Assembly: GCA_002695025.1 (NCBI GenBank) | Contig: NZNV01000013.1 | Coordinates: forward strand, 41,559-105,558 | Direction of reading: 5' to 3' | Source of the DNA: Owenweeksia sp. | GTDB taxonomy: Bacteria; Bacteroidota; Bacteroidia; Flavobacteriales; Schleiferiaceae | Length of the DNA stretch: 64,000 bases | Shown: piece after piece, positions 34,747 to 42,915 of the stretch | Layout of the letters: every line of letters starts with the position of its first letter | How positions within the stretch are numbered: position 1 is the stretch's first letter | The notes under the pieces: model-generated | The model's database searches: none | The model's input: the letters and a program-made list of their open reading frames with translations, nothing else | What the model was told of the DNA's origin: nothing | Position numbers and translations under genes: made by a program

Positions 34747-34793
34747 CAGCATCTCAAAAAAAAAGTAAGAACCCGAAATAAAAGCGAAGAAAG

Positions 34794-34988
34794 ATGCCAA
34801 AAATGAAGACTAAATCCAGTGCCAAAAAGCGTTTTAAGCTTACCGGTACCGGAAAGATCAAGAGAAAGCACGCTTTTAAAAGTCACATCCTTACCAAAAA
34901 GGAGACCAAGCAAAAGCGTAACCTCACTCACTCTACCCTGGTAGATAAAGTGGATGAGCCTAGTATCAAGAAACAACTTTGTATTTAA
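34794..34988 (+). CDS. rpmI: 50S ribosomal protein L35
   Basis: The 64-residue, strongly basic protein starts [20 protein letters not shown] and includes [14 protein letters not shown], both diagnostic for L35. It is a small protein of the large ribosomal subunit. It lies 103 bp after infC, with a possible structured RNA in the gap, and 73 bp before rplT, in the conserved infC-rpmI-rplT order. Confidence 0.97.
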   Translation: MPKMKTKSSAKKRFKLTGTGKIKRKHAFKSHILTKKETKQKRNLTHSTLVDKVDEPSIKKQLCI

Positions 34989-35061
34989 GAGTTATTAATT
35001 AACCCTGTGTAAGGCCTTAAGAACCTTTCTTAAAGGACGCCTTGCTCAAAAAATTAAAATT

Positions 35062-35406
35062 ATGCCAAGATCAGTAAACAGCGTAGCCAGTAGAGCTCGC
35101 AGAAAAAAAGTGATGAAGCAGGCCAAAGGTTACTTTGGTCGCAGAAAAAACGTGTGGACCGTAGCTAAGAATGCCGTTGAAAAAGGGCTTGCTTACAGCT
35201 ACCGCGACCGCAAAACCAAGAAGAGGAACTTCCGCTCTTTGTGGATACAGCGTATTAACGCTGGTGCCCGCCAGGAAGGAATGTCTTACTCCGCTTTTAT
35301 GGGTAAGGTTAAATCCAGTGGAATTGAACTAAACCGCAAAGTTCTGGCTGACCTGGCCATGAACCACCCGGAAGCCTTCAAAGCCATTGTTGATAAAGTA
35401 AAATAA
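35062..35406 (+). CDS. rplT: 50S ribosomal protein L20
   Basis: The 114-residue basic protein begins [20 protein letters not shown] and contains [19 protein letters not shown] and [13 protein letters not shown], typical of L20. L20 binds 23S rRNA early in 50S assembly and in several bacteria also represses its own operon. It is the last gene of the thrS operon. An intrinsic terminator (35428-35458) starts 22 bp after its stop codon and overlaps the 3' end of the convergent ABC ATPase gene. Confidence 0.97.
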   Translation: MPRSVNSVASRARRKKVMKQAKGYFGRRKNVWTVAKNAVEKGLAYSYRDRKTKKRNFRSLWIQRINAGARQEGMSYSAFMGKVKSSGIELNRKVLADLAMNHPEAFKAIVDKVK

Positions 35407-35421
35407 ATTTAACGGTTCTTA

Positions 35422-36411
35422 CTATAGAAGCCTCTTCCCTGCGGAAGGGGCTTTTTTATTTTCTATCTGTAGTTTTACAACTGTTCCGTCAGTAAAAGGC
35501 TCCCGGCTCCATACTTCCAGCTCAAAGGAATCAAAGCTAACCTGCAACAGGTAACCATCTCCGGCAAAACGGCATTGGCTGACCTTACCTTCTACTCCGT
35601 TTTCCCGTGACACCCTGATCTCGGCAGGTCTTACTAATAAGGGAATGGAACTATCAATACCCCACTTACGGGCGTTTTCTGCGGACAAAACATTCACCGG
35701 CCCCAACAGACGGGCTACATATTCATTCTTCGGATGTTTATATACTTCTTCTGTGGAGCCGGATTGCTGTATACGGCCGTTCTTCATGGCTATCACGCGG
35801 TCCGCTAATGCCAGCATATCCCCGGGTTCATGCGTTACAAGGATCATCGCCTCAGGCTTCCACTCTGTTCTCAACATTTGGATAAGATCCTGTTTCAGGG
35901 CAAAGTCCAGGTTGGAAAAGGGTTCATCCAGCAATAACACTCTGGCTTGGGTAGCCAAGGCTGTGGCCAGGGCCACCCTTTGTTTTTGTCCTCCGGAAGT
36001 TTGTTCCGCTTTTCGCCCTCTTACGTTTTGCAGCTGGAGGCGGCTGCGCAGGTGCCCAAGGAGCCGGGCCCGTGCATGTTCCGAAAGGGAAAGTGACTGC
36101 CTGAGAATATTATCTTCCACGGACAGATAAGGCATTAGCTCAAAATCCTGCTTGACCAGCTTTATTTCATCATGACCGGGTATGAGACGTTTGGACGGAC
36201 CTTCAACCTCCCGGCCTTCGTATAAAACACTTCCCTGTTCAGGCTCCAAAAGCCCGGCCAGCAATTGTAAAAGACTGGTTTTTCCCGAGCCACTGTGACC
36301 TATCAAACCCAATACTTCTCCCTGACGGAGTTTCAGGGAAATATTCTTTACTATAGGCTGATCACCGTACGAAAAGCACAGTTTACGCGTTTCCAGAAGT
36401 ATTTTATCCAC
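35422..36411 (-). CDS. ABC transporter ATP-binding protein with C-terminal TOBE-like domain
   Basis: The 329-residue protein starts at GTG. It has all ABC motifs: Walker A GHSGSGKT (about 38-45), the signature TSGGQKQRVALA (about 136-147), Walker B VLLLDEPF (about 156-163) and the H-loop ILVTHEPGD. The extra ~100 C-terminal residues (VRPAEIRVSRENGVEGKV) resemble the TOBE domain of PotA/FbpC/MalK-type importers. No permease or binding protein is adjacent, so the partner and substrate are unknown. The last eleven codons are embedded in the rplT terminator hairpin. It diverges from the first FAS1 lipoprotein gene. Confidence 0.85.
   Translation of the reverse strand: MDKILLETRKLCFSYGDQPIVKNISLKLRQGEVLGLIGHSGSGKTSLLQLLAGLLEPEQGSVLYEGREVEGPSKRLIPGHDEIKLVKQDFELMPYLSVEDNILRQSLSLSEHARARLLGHLRSRLQLQNVRGRKAEQTSGGQKQRVALATALATQARVLLLDEPFSNLDFALKQDLIQMLRTEWKPEAMILVTHEPGDMLALADRVIAMKNGRIQQSGSTEEVYKHPKNEYVARLLGPVNVLSAENARKWGIDSSIPLLVRPAEIRVSRENGVEGKVSQCRFAGDGYLLQVSFDSFELEVWSREPFTDGTVVKLQIENKKAPSAGKRLL
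35428..35458 (+). terminator. intrinsic terminator of the thrS-infC-rpmI-rplT operon
   Basis: AAGCCTCTTCC (35428-35438) pairs with GGAAGGGGCTT (35443-35453), with one G-U, around a CTGC loop, followed by TTTTTT. On the other strand the same bases encode the last residues and approach the stop of the ABC ATPase gene. There is no T-run on that side, so termination looks one-directional. Confidence 0.9.
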
Positions 36412-36455
36412 GGGTGAAAGTTCGTTAAAGTTTAGGACTACCCAACTGTAAGAGG

Positions 36456-36463
36456 TAATTTCG
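36456..36463 (+). promoter_or_regulatory. weak candidate promoter for FAS1 lipoprotein (TAATTTCG)
   Basis: TAATTTCG differs by one base from TAnnTTTG. A TTTAGG lies about 21 nt upstream. It is 80 nt before the ATG at 36544, in the 132-bp divergent gap after the ABC gene. The remaining bases of that gap show nothing else. Confidence 0.3.
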
Positions 36464-36543
36464 CGTCAGTTAATATGAGCACTATGAACAATTAGGCTCA
36501 TTTGTGTATTTGATTAAAGGATTCATAACCAAAAATAATACGT

Positions 36544-37530
36544 ATGAAAAAGATAATGCTAAACCTGAGTTTAGCTCTGGCAACGGGAGCAATGCTGTTG
36601 ACCAGTGGATGTTCAAAAGACGATGATGATAATAAAAACACCGGGCCGGGAAATGCCCTGGCCGTAATGAAGGCCGATGAGGACCTGAGCCTTTTTGCGG
36701 AGGCAGCCGAAAAAGTAGGCTTGGGTGGCACCCTAAGTGGTGGTGCCCAGATCACCGTATTTGCACCTAGCAATACCGTTTTTAAAGCCTATCTCACCGA
36801 CCTAAGCTTCAATGATATTGATGGAATGATCAGTGTGCGTGGTGAAGCTGCGGTGAAGCAAATGTTGAGCTACCATATTCTGGAGGGTAAGTTTACTGCT
36901 GAAGAACTTAGCAAGGGTTACTCCAAAACCAAAGCTACCAACAGTGAAGGTGACGCTATGGATGTTTTCATTAATACTACCGGTAGCGTTACGGTAAACG
37001 GTTCCAATGGAGCTCTTGTAACCACTCCGGATATAGAGGCTTCCAACGGTGTGATCCATAAGACTACCGGAGTTTTACAACCCATGACCATCTCCGGTTT
37101 GCTGGCTGTGAATAATGACTTCAGCATACTGGCCGAGGCCTCTGCGAAAGCATCCGGTGATATTCTTGCGGTGCTTAACCAGGAACAAAGTAATTTTACC
37201 GTAATGGCACCCAACAATACGGCCTTCAACAGCTTTTTTGCGGGCAGCTCCACTATTTCGAGCGTGGATGATATGGTAATAGCCTTTGGCACACAGGGTC
37301 TTCAGGATCTACTGGACTATCACGTAATACTAGGTTATAAGCGTACGGATGATCTTAGCACCGGAACCTATCCTACCCGCCTGAATGGAGAGAGTCAATC
37401 CATCACCAATGCGGGTGGTAACATTACTATAACCGATGGGCAGGGTAACCAGGCCAACATCGTTTTTCGTGATATAACTGCTCTTAACGGTACTATTAAC
37501 ACTATAACCACCGTATTGCAGGATGATTAA
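36544..37530 (+). CDS. lipoprotein with two FAS1 (fasciclin) domains
   Basis: The 328-residue protein has a lipoprotein signal with the lipobox LLTSGC (Cys about 23). The acidic tail KDDDDNK that follows resembles the surface-export signal of Bacteroidota lipoproteins. Two FAS1 domains follow (about 38-180 and 185-328), each with the H1/H2 landmarks ITVFAPSNTVFKAYL and FTVMAPNNTAFNSFF, and YHILEGK/YHVILGYK. FAS1 domains mediate cell adhesion or matrix binding in many organisms. It is followed by a terminator and a second FAS1 gene on the same strand. An outer-membrane, possibly surface-exposed, location is inferred. Confidence 0.85.
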   Translation: MKKIMLNLSLALATGAMLLTSGCSKDDDDNKNTGPGNALAVMKADEDLSLFAEAAEKVGLGGTLSGGAQITVFAPSNTVFKAYLTDLSFNDIDGMISVRGEAAVKQMLSYHILEGKFTAEELSKGYSKTKATNSEGDAMDVFINTTGSVTVNGSNGALVTTPDIEASNGVIHKTTGVLQPMTISGLLAVNNDFSILAEASAKASGDILAVLNQEQSNFTVMAPNNTAFNSFFAGSSTISSVDDMVIAFGTQGLQDLLDYHVILGYKRTDDLSTGTYPTRLNGESQSITNAGGNITITDGQGNQANIVFRDITALNGTINTITTVLQDD

Positions 37531-37558
37531 GCTATCCTGATGCAGGAAAGAACGATAT

Positions 37559-37587
37559 AAAGCCCTCGCCAAGCCGGGGCTTTTTTT
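37559..37587 (+). terminator. intrinsic terminator after first FAS1 gene
   Basis: AAAGCCC (37559-37565 region) pairs with GGGCTTT (37577-37583), with an inner partly paired CG/CG loop, followed by a T-run to 37587. It separates the two FAS1 genes into different transcription units. Confidence 0.85.
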
Positions 37588-37688
37588 ATTCCATTACCCT
37601 GCTATAGCCTGCATGAATAGCAAAGGATTATAAAATTATTTGAAATGTAAATAACTGTTTAACAAAAGGTTAAATAATTCTTGTACTA

Positions 37689-37702
37689 TTTAGTGAACTA
37701 AA
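37689..37702. promoter_or_regulatory. short perfect inverted repeat upstream of second FAS1 gene
   Basis: TTTAGT-GA-ACTAAA is a perfect 6-bp inverted repeat, 53 bp before the ATG at 37755. A second one, TTTAAC-N5-GTTAAA, lies at 37658-37674. The 37588-37754 stretch is AT-rich with no clear TAnnTTTG. Either repeat could be an operator or chance in AT-rich DNA. Confidence 0.25.
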
Positions 37703-37754
37703 CCCCCTTGTGCTGCGTAGATAAAGACAGATTTTACTAACAAAAACAAAATTT

Positions 37755-38915
37755 ATGAAGTCGCTATCAAAAAATTTTGGAAAATCTCTATTGGCTGGTG
37801 CCGTAATTTTCCTGGCAAGTTGCAACAAAGACAATGACAATGACAACTCCACCAATCCCAACGTTACTCCTAAAAGTACAACGGTAAAAGGAGTCCTGGA
37901 AGAAGAGGCCAGATACAGTCACATGAATGAAGCTGTAGAAGAATCCGGACATTCCGCTTTTTTTGCTGATGCCAATGCAAACATTACGCTTTTTGCCGCC
38001 AACAACAGTGCTTTTGAAAAGCTGTTTGCTAAAATGAATGTTTCTTCCGTAGCAGAACTGAAATCGCAAATGGGTGATGAACGTTTTGCCAACCTCATTC
38101 TGTATCACGCACTCACCGGAAAATTCACCGTGTCCGATTTTAACAATGATTTTGAAGAAACCAACGCTGAGTCAGACAATGGATCTCACTTAGACGTTCT
38201 GATCGTTAATGAAAATAACGCCCGTTTGGTTTTCAATGGTAATGATGAAAACGGTGCTTCTTCAGTCAGTAACGTTACTATCAGTGCTCAAAACGGTTCC
38301 GTGATTGAAATTAACGGCATCCTTGAAGCTCAATCTACCTTTGAAAACATGGAAGAAGGTGATAGAGAGGAAAGTACTTATATGGTAAACTTTATGGCCA
38401 ATGCCGATGCCAGCGTAAAAGCCATGCTGGAAAATAAAAATGAGGTAAATACTATTATGGCCGGTAATAAGGAAGAAGTAGAAGCCATGTTGAGCCTTCA
38501 TATCAGCAATATCCTGGATGTGCAAGCCCTGGAAAACCTTCTGGACAATGGTCAGAAAACCACTCTTCTTTCCAACTTTGGTGTATCCGTTTTAGCTGAT
38601 CTTATGGCTGATCTTAAAATTGATGACCTCATTGCCCTGAATATCAATTTGGCTCAGATCCTTTCGGTAATGGACAAGGACGATAATACCAAGCTGATGA
38701 ATTCTTTTATATTCAGCGGAAATCTGGATAAGAACGCGATGATCAGTAAAGGTTCCATTACCAGCCGTAGCGGTATCTCCTTTGATGTAAGCTCTAACAC
38801 TCAGGGTAACCTGGTACTGACTGATGCTGATGGAAATAAATTTATTTTGGACAGCGAGTCAACCCAAAGTGTGAATGGTTCCGTATATACTATTACAGAA
38901 GTACAGGAACAATAA
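37755..38915 (+). CDS. lipoprotein with FAS1 domain and divergent second half
   Basis: The 386-residue protein has a lipoprotein signal (lipobox FLASC, Cys about 23) followed by the acidic KDNDNDN run. The N-terminal half (about 40-195) is a recognisable FAS1 domain: ITLFAANNSAFEKLF, LILYHALTGKF and VIEINGILEAQ. The second half (about 200-386) has only weak FAS1 traits near its end (VNGSVYTITEVQEQ) and contains a helical stretch rich in Leu and Asp (about 240-310). It may be a second FAS1 domain with an insertion. It is a paralogue of the preceding gene, though quite diverged. The role is probably surface adhesion; this is inferred. Confidence 0.78.
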   Translation: MKSLSKNFGKSLLAGAVIFLASCNKDNDNDNSTNPNVTPKSTTVKGVLEEEARYSHMNEAVEESGHSAFFADANANITLFAANNSAFEKLFAKMNVSSVAELKSQMGDERFANLILYHALTGKFTVSDFNNDFEETNAESDNGSHLDVLIVNENNARLVFNGNDENGASSVSNVTISAQNGSVIEINGILEAQSTFENMEEGDREESTYMVNFMANADASVKAMLENKNEVNTIMAGNKEEVEAMLSLHISNILDVQALENLLDNGQKTTLLSNFGVSVLADLMADLKIDDLIALNINLAQILSVMDKDDNTKLMNSFIFSGNLDKNAMISKGSITSRSGISFDVSSNTQGNLVLTDADGNKFILDSESTQSVNGSVYTITEVQEQ

Positions 38916-38941
38916 GAAATAGTTTTGTTTGGTTGGTTGAA

Positions 38942-38976
38942 GAGCCGGAGTCTCATTTTAAATGGGAGCCGGCTTT
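38942..38976 (+). terminator. hairpin terminator after second FAS1 gene, abutting the convergent patatin gene
   Basis: AGCCGG pairs with CCGGCT and, within it, TCTCAT pairs with ATGGGA (G-U allowed), followed by a short TTTT. Because the patatin-gene stop lies at 38977, the hairpin is also directly downstream of that gene and may act in both directions. Confidence 0.6.
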
Positions 38977-41229
38977 TCACATTTTAAGCAACTCTCTTAC
39001 TTCCTTAAGTGCTGCCTGATTGGTTTCATTTTCCAATGTGCTAATGATGCTGCGCTTTTCATTTTCGGTAAGGTGCCAGCTCAGGGATACCTCATCCTTT
39101 TTCTCAAAAAGCGAAAAACGCACTACATCTACCGTAAATGGGAGCAGTTCCTCACTCCATTGCATCAGGAGTGATTTATTGTATATCTGCAGGTTATGAA
39201 AGCTTTTCACCACACCGTTGATCGGTTGCACCAATTGGTCCAGTTTGGTTTGCCCTTCATCACTAATGGGTATCTCATCCGGACGGTTGGCCTTGATCTG
39301 CACTATAGCAACGCCATCGGTATTGTTACGTATCCAGTCCCTGAATTCATAAAGATAACGCAGGGCTAACTCCATGCCTTCATTATCCCTCACCCCCGCA
39401 TCGATCAATTCAATGGAAGGCTCTGAGGGCAGGTTCACCAGCGGAGTGATATACGGAAACGATGCACTGAGCCGCAATGCCGTAAGAAAACTCAGGTTAT
39501 CAGGACTTTGTCCGGCAAACAAACGTTGGTATTCCACGGCATCGTACTCCCTTACTTTACGCGTACCTTCAAAAGGGGTGGTATACGTTAAGAACGAAAA
39601 ATTCTGTGATGACATCAGCAGCTTGCGGCCGTCCCCGATGATGGTGGGGCCCAATATCATGGTGGGCATCTCTGACTCCATTTCCAGCTGCTTATATTGC
39701 CCCAAGCTTTTATCCAGAACACCACCGGTGTTCTTGCTGAACTTCCTGTCAAAAGCGTAACCACGGTCCATCGGGTAAGTATGCCCGGCATACTCCACCT
39801 TGCGGAACCTGAAGAAAAGGTCGTTTACAGCCAGGGTAAAAGCCACCGGGTTTAAAGCATCCTTGGCGGTATTAAAGAGAAAATCCTGATGGTAGGGAGA
39901 CTTATCAATGAGTTTATTGGTGTAGCGGTATTTCAGCTCCCGGAAATAGGCAGCTCCCAACATGCCTCCGGAGGAACCGGTTATCAGATGTGAATGTCTG
40001 AACAGATCTCCCCCTGTTATACTGTCTGCCTCCTGTAGCACCCGCATAGTCCAAAGCGTGCTGCGCATGCCTCCGCCACTTACGTTAAGGATAATCAGTT
40101 TGGGTTTTTTAAAGCGGCTGAACTTGCTTCTCCATTTCTTCAGCGAATTCAAGGCTTTTTCACGATCGTACTGAATAATGGAATCGGTGGTAAACACGGA
40201 AAGGTTGTCGTAATTGTAATGAGCCGGTTCCACCGTATAATCCATTCCATAGGCATAATTGAGTGTGCGGAACGGAGGCAGGCCAGAAAGATAATTCAGG
40301 ATGAGCAAGCCCACTATACCTATCGTGAGGGTCCACGTTTTAAGGCGTGAGTAAAATGCCCCGGTGATCATCAGATAAAGCGAAAAGATGAGGAATATGG
40401 TAGCTCCGGCTGGTATCATGAAGGGCCGGTTACCACTCACCATACTCAGTCCTATAACCAGTAGGATCAAAAGAATAAAAAGAGCCGAGGCAGACACATG
40501 ATGTTGCTGAATGGTTTCCAGTAGCTTTTCGTGCTGGTAGTGGGTAGCCCCCCGGGCCAGTTTCACCTGGAAAGGGTTTTTGAGGTAGTGGTTGACCACC
40601 GACTGGTTTTCAAGAACGCTTTCCCTCAACTCCTTATCTTTCTTTACAATTCCCTTTAAAGGTTTGATGGAGCCCCGCTCCTTACCTTTTTCATCGGGTA
40701 ACTCCAGGGTGCGAATGGTAGAGAAAAAGTAAGTAAACATCAGGGAGATAATGATCATAGCACCTGACAGCAAGCCTGAAATGTTTACCAATATGGTCAG
40801 TGTGCTGTATCCTTCATGAAGGAGTATGTTTACCGTTTGGTACAAATAAGTGGTGAAAAACAATAGCGGTATCACCGAATTATTGATGCAGAACTTCCAC
40901 AAAGGGCGGGAAAGAGTAGCCAGGAACGTATAACGGTAGCTGTAGTAAATATAGCTACTGATGTGGTAGCTCATCACAAACAGGCCGGCCGTAAGCCCTA
41001 CCAGGAAATAACTGAGAAAGTTGACCTTATCCAGGTATTCAGGGGTAAGAAATAAGTAAGGGAAGCCGTAATTTACACCCAGGGCACGATTCACAAAAAG
41101 GAAGAGCAACAGCCAGAAGATCATCAGTATATGACTCCTGCGAAGGTGTAAGAGAAAAAGCTGAACAGGGAAAAAGGACGGGAGAAAGTACCAGGCTTCT
41201 TTTATCCAACGTCCGATCTGTGTAAACAT
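38977..41229 (-). CDS. membrane protein with C-terminal patatin-like phospholipase domain
   Basis: The 750-residue protein has about eight or nine hydrophobic segments in its first 330 residues, in two blocks (about 20-170 and 245-320) separated by a charged loop. A patatin-like lipase domain follows (about 375-740). The nucleophile elbow is ITGSSGGMLGA (about 416-426) and the dyad Asp is in LIDAGVRDNEG (about 607-617). An oxyanion-type glycine run NVSGGGMRSTLW lies near 385. Patatins are acyl hydrolases acting on phospholipids; fusion to a multi-helix membrane region suggests action on membrane lipids. It is last in an operon with the OmpA-like and DUF1569 genes (5-bp gap to the latter). Confidence 0.8.
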   Translation of the reverse strand: MFTQIGRWIKEAWYFLPSFFPVQLFLLHLRRSHILMIFWLLLFLFVNRALGVNYGFPYLFLTPEYLDKVNFLSYFLVGLTAGLFVMSYHISSYIYYSYRYTFLATLSRPLWKFCINNSVIPLLFFTTYLYQTVNILLHEGYSTLTILVNISGLLSGAMIIISLMFTYFFSTIRTLELPDEKGKERGSIKPLKGIVKKDKELRESVLENQSVVNHYLKNPFQVKLARGATHYQHEKLLETIQQHHVSASALFILLILLVIGLSMVSGNRPFMIPAGATIFLIFSLYLMITGAFYSRLKTWTLTIGIVGLLILNYLSGLPPFRTLNYAYGMDYTVEPAHYNYDNLSVFTTDSIIQYDREKALNSLKKWRSKFSRFKKPKLIILNVSGGGMRSTLWTMRVLQEADSITGGDLFRHSHLITGSSGGMLGAAYFRELKYRYTNKLIDKSPYHQDFLFNTAKDALNPVAFTLAVNDLFFRFRKVEYAGHTYPMDRGYAFDRKFSKNTGGVLDKSLGQYKQLEMESEMPTMILGPTIIGDGRKLLMSSQNFSFLTYTTPFEGTRKVREYDAVEYQRLFAGQSPDNLSFLTALRLSASFPYITPLVNLPSEPSIELIDAGVRDNEGMELALRYLYEFRDWIRNNTDGVAIVQIKANRPDEIPISDEGQTKLDQLVQPINGVVKSFHNLQIYNKSLLMQWSEELLPFTVDVVRFSLFEKKDEVSLSWHLTENEKRSIISTLENETNQAALKEVRELLKM

Positions 41230-41233
41230 TGGC

Positions 41234-41686
41234 CTAAGTTAAACCGAATTGTGTAAAATGATGCTGTATGTGCTTATAATGCATTTGCAACCATTCCTGG
41301 GTGTTGAGTTCGCCAAAATACGCATGTACAGCCCTGTGGTCCGGGTACTTTTCAAAGTGCACCATCATATTGACCAATGATTTCATAAGGTTGACTTTCA
41401 ACATTTCCAGATCACCTTCTAAAGCAGCTACCTCATCAAAAACCGGAGGTTTGGCGCTTCCCGGCCTGAAGGGTTTATCACTCATCAGGAAGTCTTTGTA
41501 TTTGGGCAACATTTCCTGGGGAGTAATTATTTCCGAGGGAAGCTGCAGCACACAGATATCCACCCCCTTTCGCAGGTGATCCAGCATTTCATAGGCCGTC
41601 ATGCTCCCCCATTGAGGTTGGGTATCGGATTCCAGTCTTTTAAGCATGGAAGGCACATCTATCATGAAATAACTTTCGTACGGCAT
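41234..41686 (-). CDS. DUF1569/DinB-superfamily protein
   Basis: The 150-residue protein fits the DUF1569 group of the DinB four-helix superfamily. Landmarks are WGSMTAYEMLDHLRKGVD (about 26-43) and the C-terminal YFGELNTQEWLQMHYKHIQHHFTQFGL. The His residues in MLDHL and YKHIQHH are in the positions that bind metal in DinB-like proteins. No enzyme activity is established; DinB relatives include thiol transferases. Its ATG overlaps the OmpA-like gene stop by one base, so the two are translationally coupled. Confidence 0.72.
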   Translation of the reverse strand: MPYESYFMIDVPSMLKRLESDTQPQWGSMTAYEMLDHLRKGVDICVLQLPSEIITPQEMLPKYKDFLMSDKPFRPGSAKPPVFDEVAALEGDLEMLKVNLMKSLVNMMVHFEKYPDHRAVHAYFGELNTQEWLQMHYKHIQHHFTQFGLT

Positions 41687-42819
41687 CAGCTCTGGCTTAT
41701 TTTAAGGAACACATAGTTGTCATTCTCCGAAACCGGCATACCCCCTGGTGCAGACATACTGCGTACTTTAAAAATGGCTTTTTTCACTTTGTTGTCTGAA
41801 ATGGCCCTTTCCAGAGCATTGGCTCTGGTTTGGGTAAGCCGGTTGTTATTGATGTTGTCAAATATCACAAATTCATAAAACAATCCCTCTGATTCACGCA
41901 TCATATCCGTGATCAGTCCCAGCATAAAATCACCACTGGGGTAAAGACGCCCTTTTTGCGGAAAGAATTTAAGGTTGAGCACGCGGGCTTCCACATCTAT
42001 CTTAGCGATAAGGTCTTTTACTTCCTCCTTTTTACCGCTGTTGTTTACCACCAAAATTTCCACCCTGCGATTCAGGGCTTTTTCCCGGTCTGTCTTCTCC
42101 GGGAAAAGAGGTTTGGTATTACTGAAACCTTTATAGCTCATACGGCTTTTAGCAATGCCGTTTACCTTTAAAAAGTTGTACACCATCAGGGCCCGCTGTA
42201 ATGACAGTTCATAATCATCTCCGCAGCATACATGGCCGTGCAACTCTATTTCCAGTTCAGGATATACCATCATTACCTCCAGCAATTGCTCCAGCACCGG
42301 GAAGCTCTCCCACACGGGAATGGGCTGGTTCCCTACAAAATTGAGGTTGGGAATGCGAACCTTATCGCCCTTTTTAAATTCCAGGTCGGTAAGCTTTTGC
42401 TCCGGTGGAGGCAACAGGGAAGGATCAATAACCAGGTACAGTTCCACCCTGCGGTTCTTGGGCCGCTCCTTAGGGCCGTTGTCATATTTGGGTTTTTCCT
42501 CCCCGTAGTAATCGGTTTTAACCTTAAGTGGCTCTACTCCTTTAAGAACCAGGTATTGCAGTACACTCTGCACTCTTCTTTTAGAGAGTTTACGATTATA
42601 GTCTATGCCGGCCAGGCTATCCGTGTGCCCGTAAATTTCCACAGCCTTCAGCACATTGGAAGGGGCTAACTGTAAAACACTGTCTACACGCTGCCTTTCA
42701 CTCTTGGCCAGGCTGTAGGAATCCAGTTCAAAATGCACTTCCATAAAAACGGCACTATCCTCCTGGGCACGGACCAGCAAAGCTCCTATCATCATCCAAC
42801 TGAAGCACAACCACCTCAT
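41686..42819 (-). CDS. exported OmpA-family protein with two or three OmpA-like domains
   Basis: I use the ATG at 42819, which opens a signal peptide (MRWLCFSWMMIGALLVRAQE). The longer frame to 42843 adds eight residues that spoil it. The 377-residue protein has one clear OmpA C-terminal domain (about 23-125) with EIYGHTDSLAGIDYN and NRRVELYLV. A second (about 160-265) has the motif changed to GHVCCGDDYELS but keeps NRRVEILVV. A third, degenerate copy lies near the end (about 280-375). OmpA-like domains bind the diaminopimelate of peptidoglycan through the Asp of GHTD. It has no beta-barrel region, so it is probably periplasmic and peptidoglycan-associated. Confidence 0.8.
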   Translation of the reverse strand: MRWLCFSWMMIGALLVRAQEDSAVFMEVHFELDSYSLAKSERQRVDSVLQLAPSNVLKAVEIYGHTDSLAGIDYNRKLSKRRVQSVLQYLVLKGVEPLKVKTDYYGEEKPKYDNGPKERPKNRRVELYLVIDPSLLPPPEQKLTDLEFKKGDKVRIPNLNFVGNQPIPVWESFPVLEQLLEVMMVYPELEIELHGHVCCGDDYELSLQRALMVYNFLKVNGIAKSRMSYKGFSNTKPLFPEKTDREKALNRRVEILVVNNSGKKEEVKDLIAKIDVEARVLNLKFFPQKGRLYPSGDFMLGLITDMMRESEGLFYEFVIFDNINNNRLTQTRANALERAISDNKVKKAIFKVRSMSAPGGMPVSENDNYVFLKISQS

Positions 42820-42870
42820 TCTATCAAAATCTTTAAATAACAAACGAAAGAGTACCTCTTTCCGTATTAT

Positions 42871-42900
42871 AAAAAAGCCCTGCCAAGGCAGGGCTTTCCC
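42871..42900 (-). terminator. intrinsic terminator of lpdA
   Basis: AAAGCCCTGCC (42874-42884) and GGCAGGGCTTT (42887-42897) form a perfect GC-rich stem. On the minus strand it is followed by TTTTTT, 16 bp after the lpdA stop codon. Confidence 0.92.
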
Positions 42901-42915
42901 AATAAGCTTATATCC

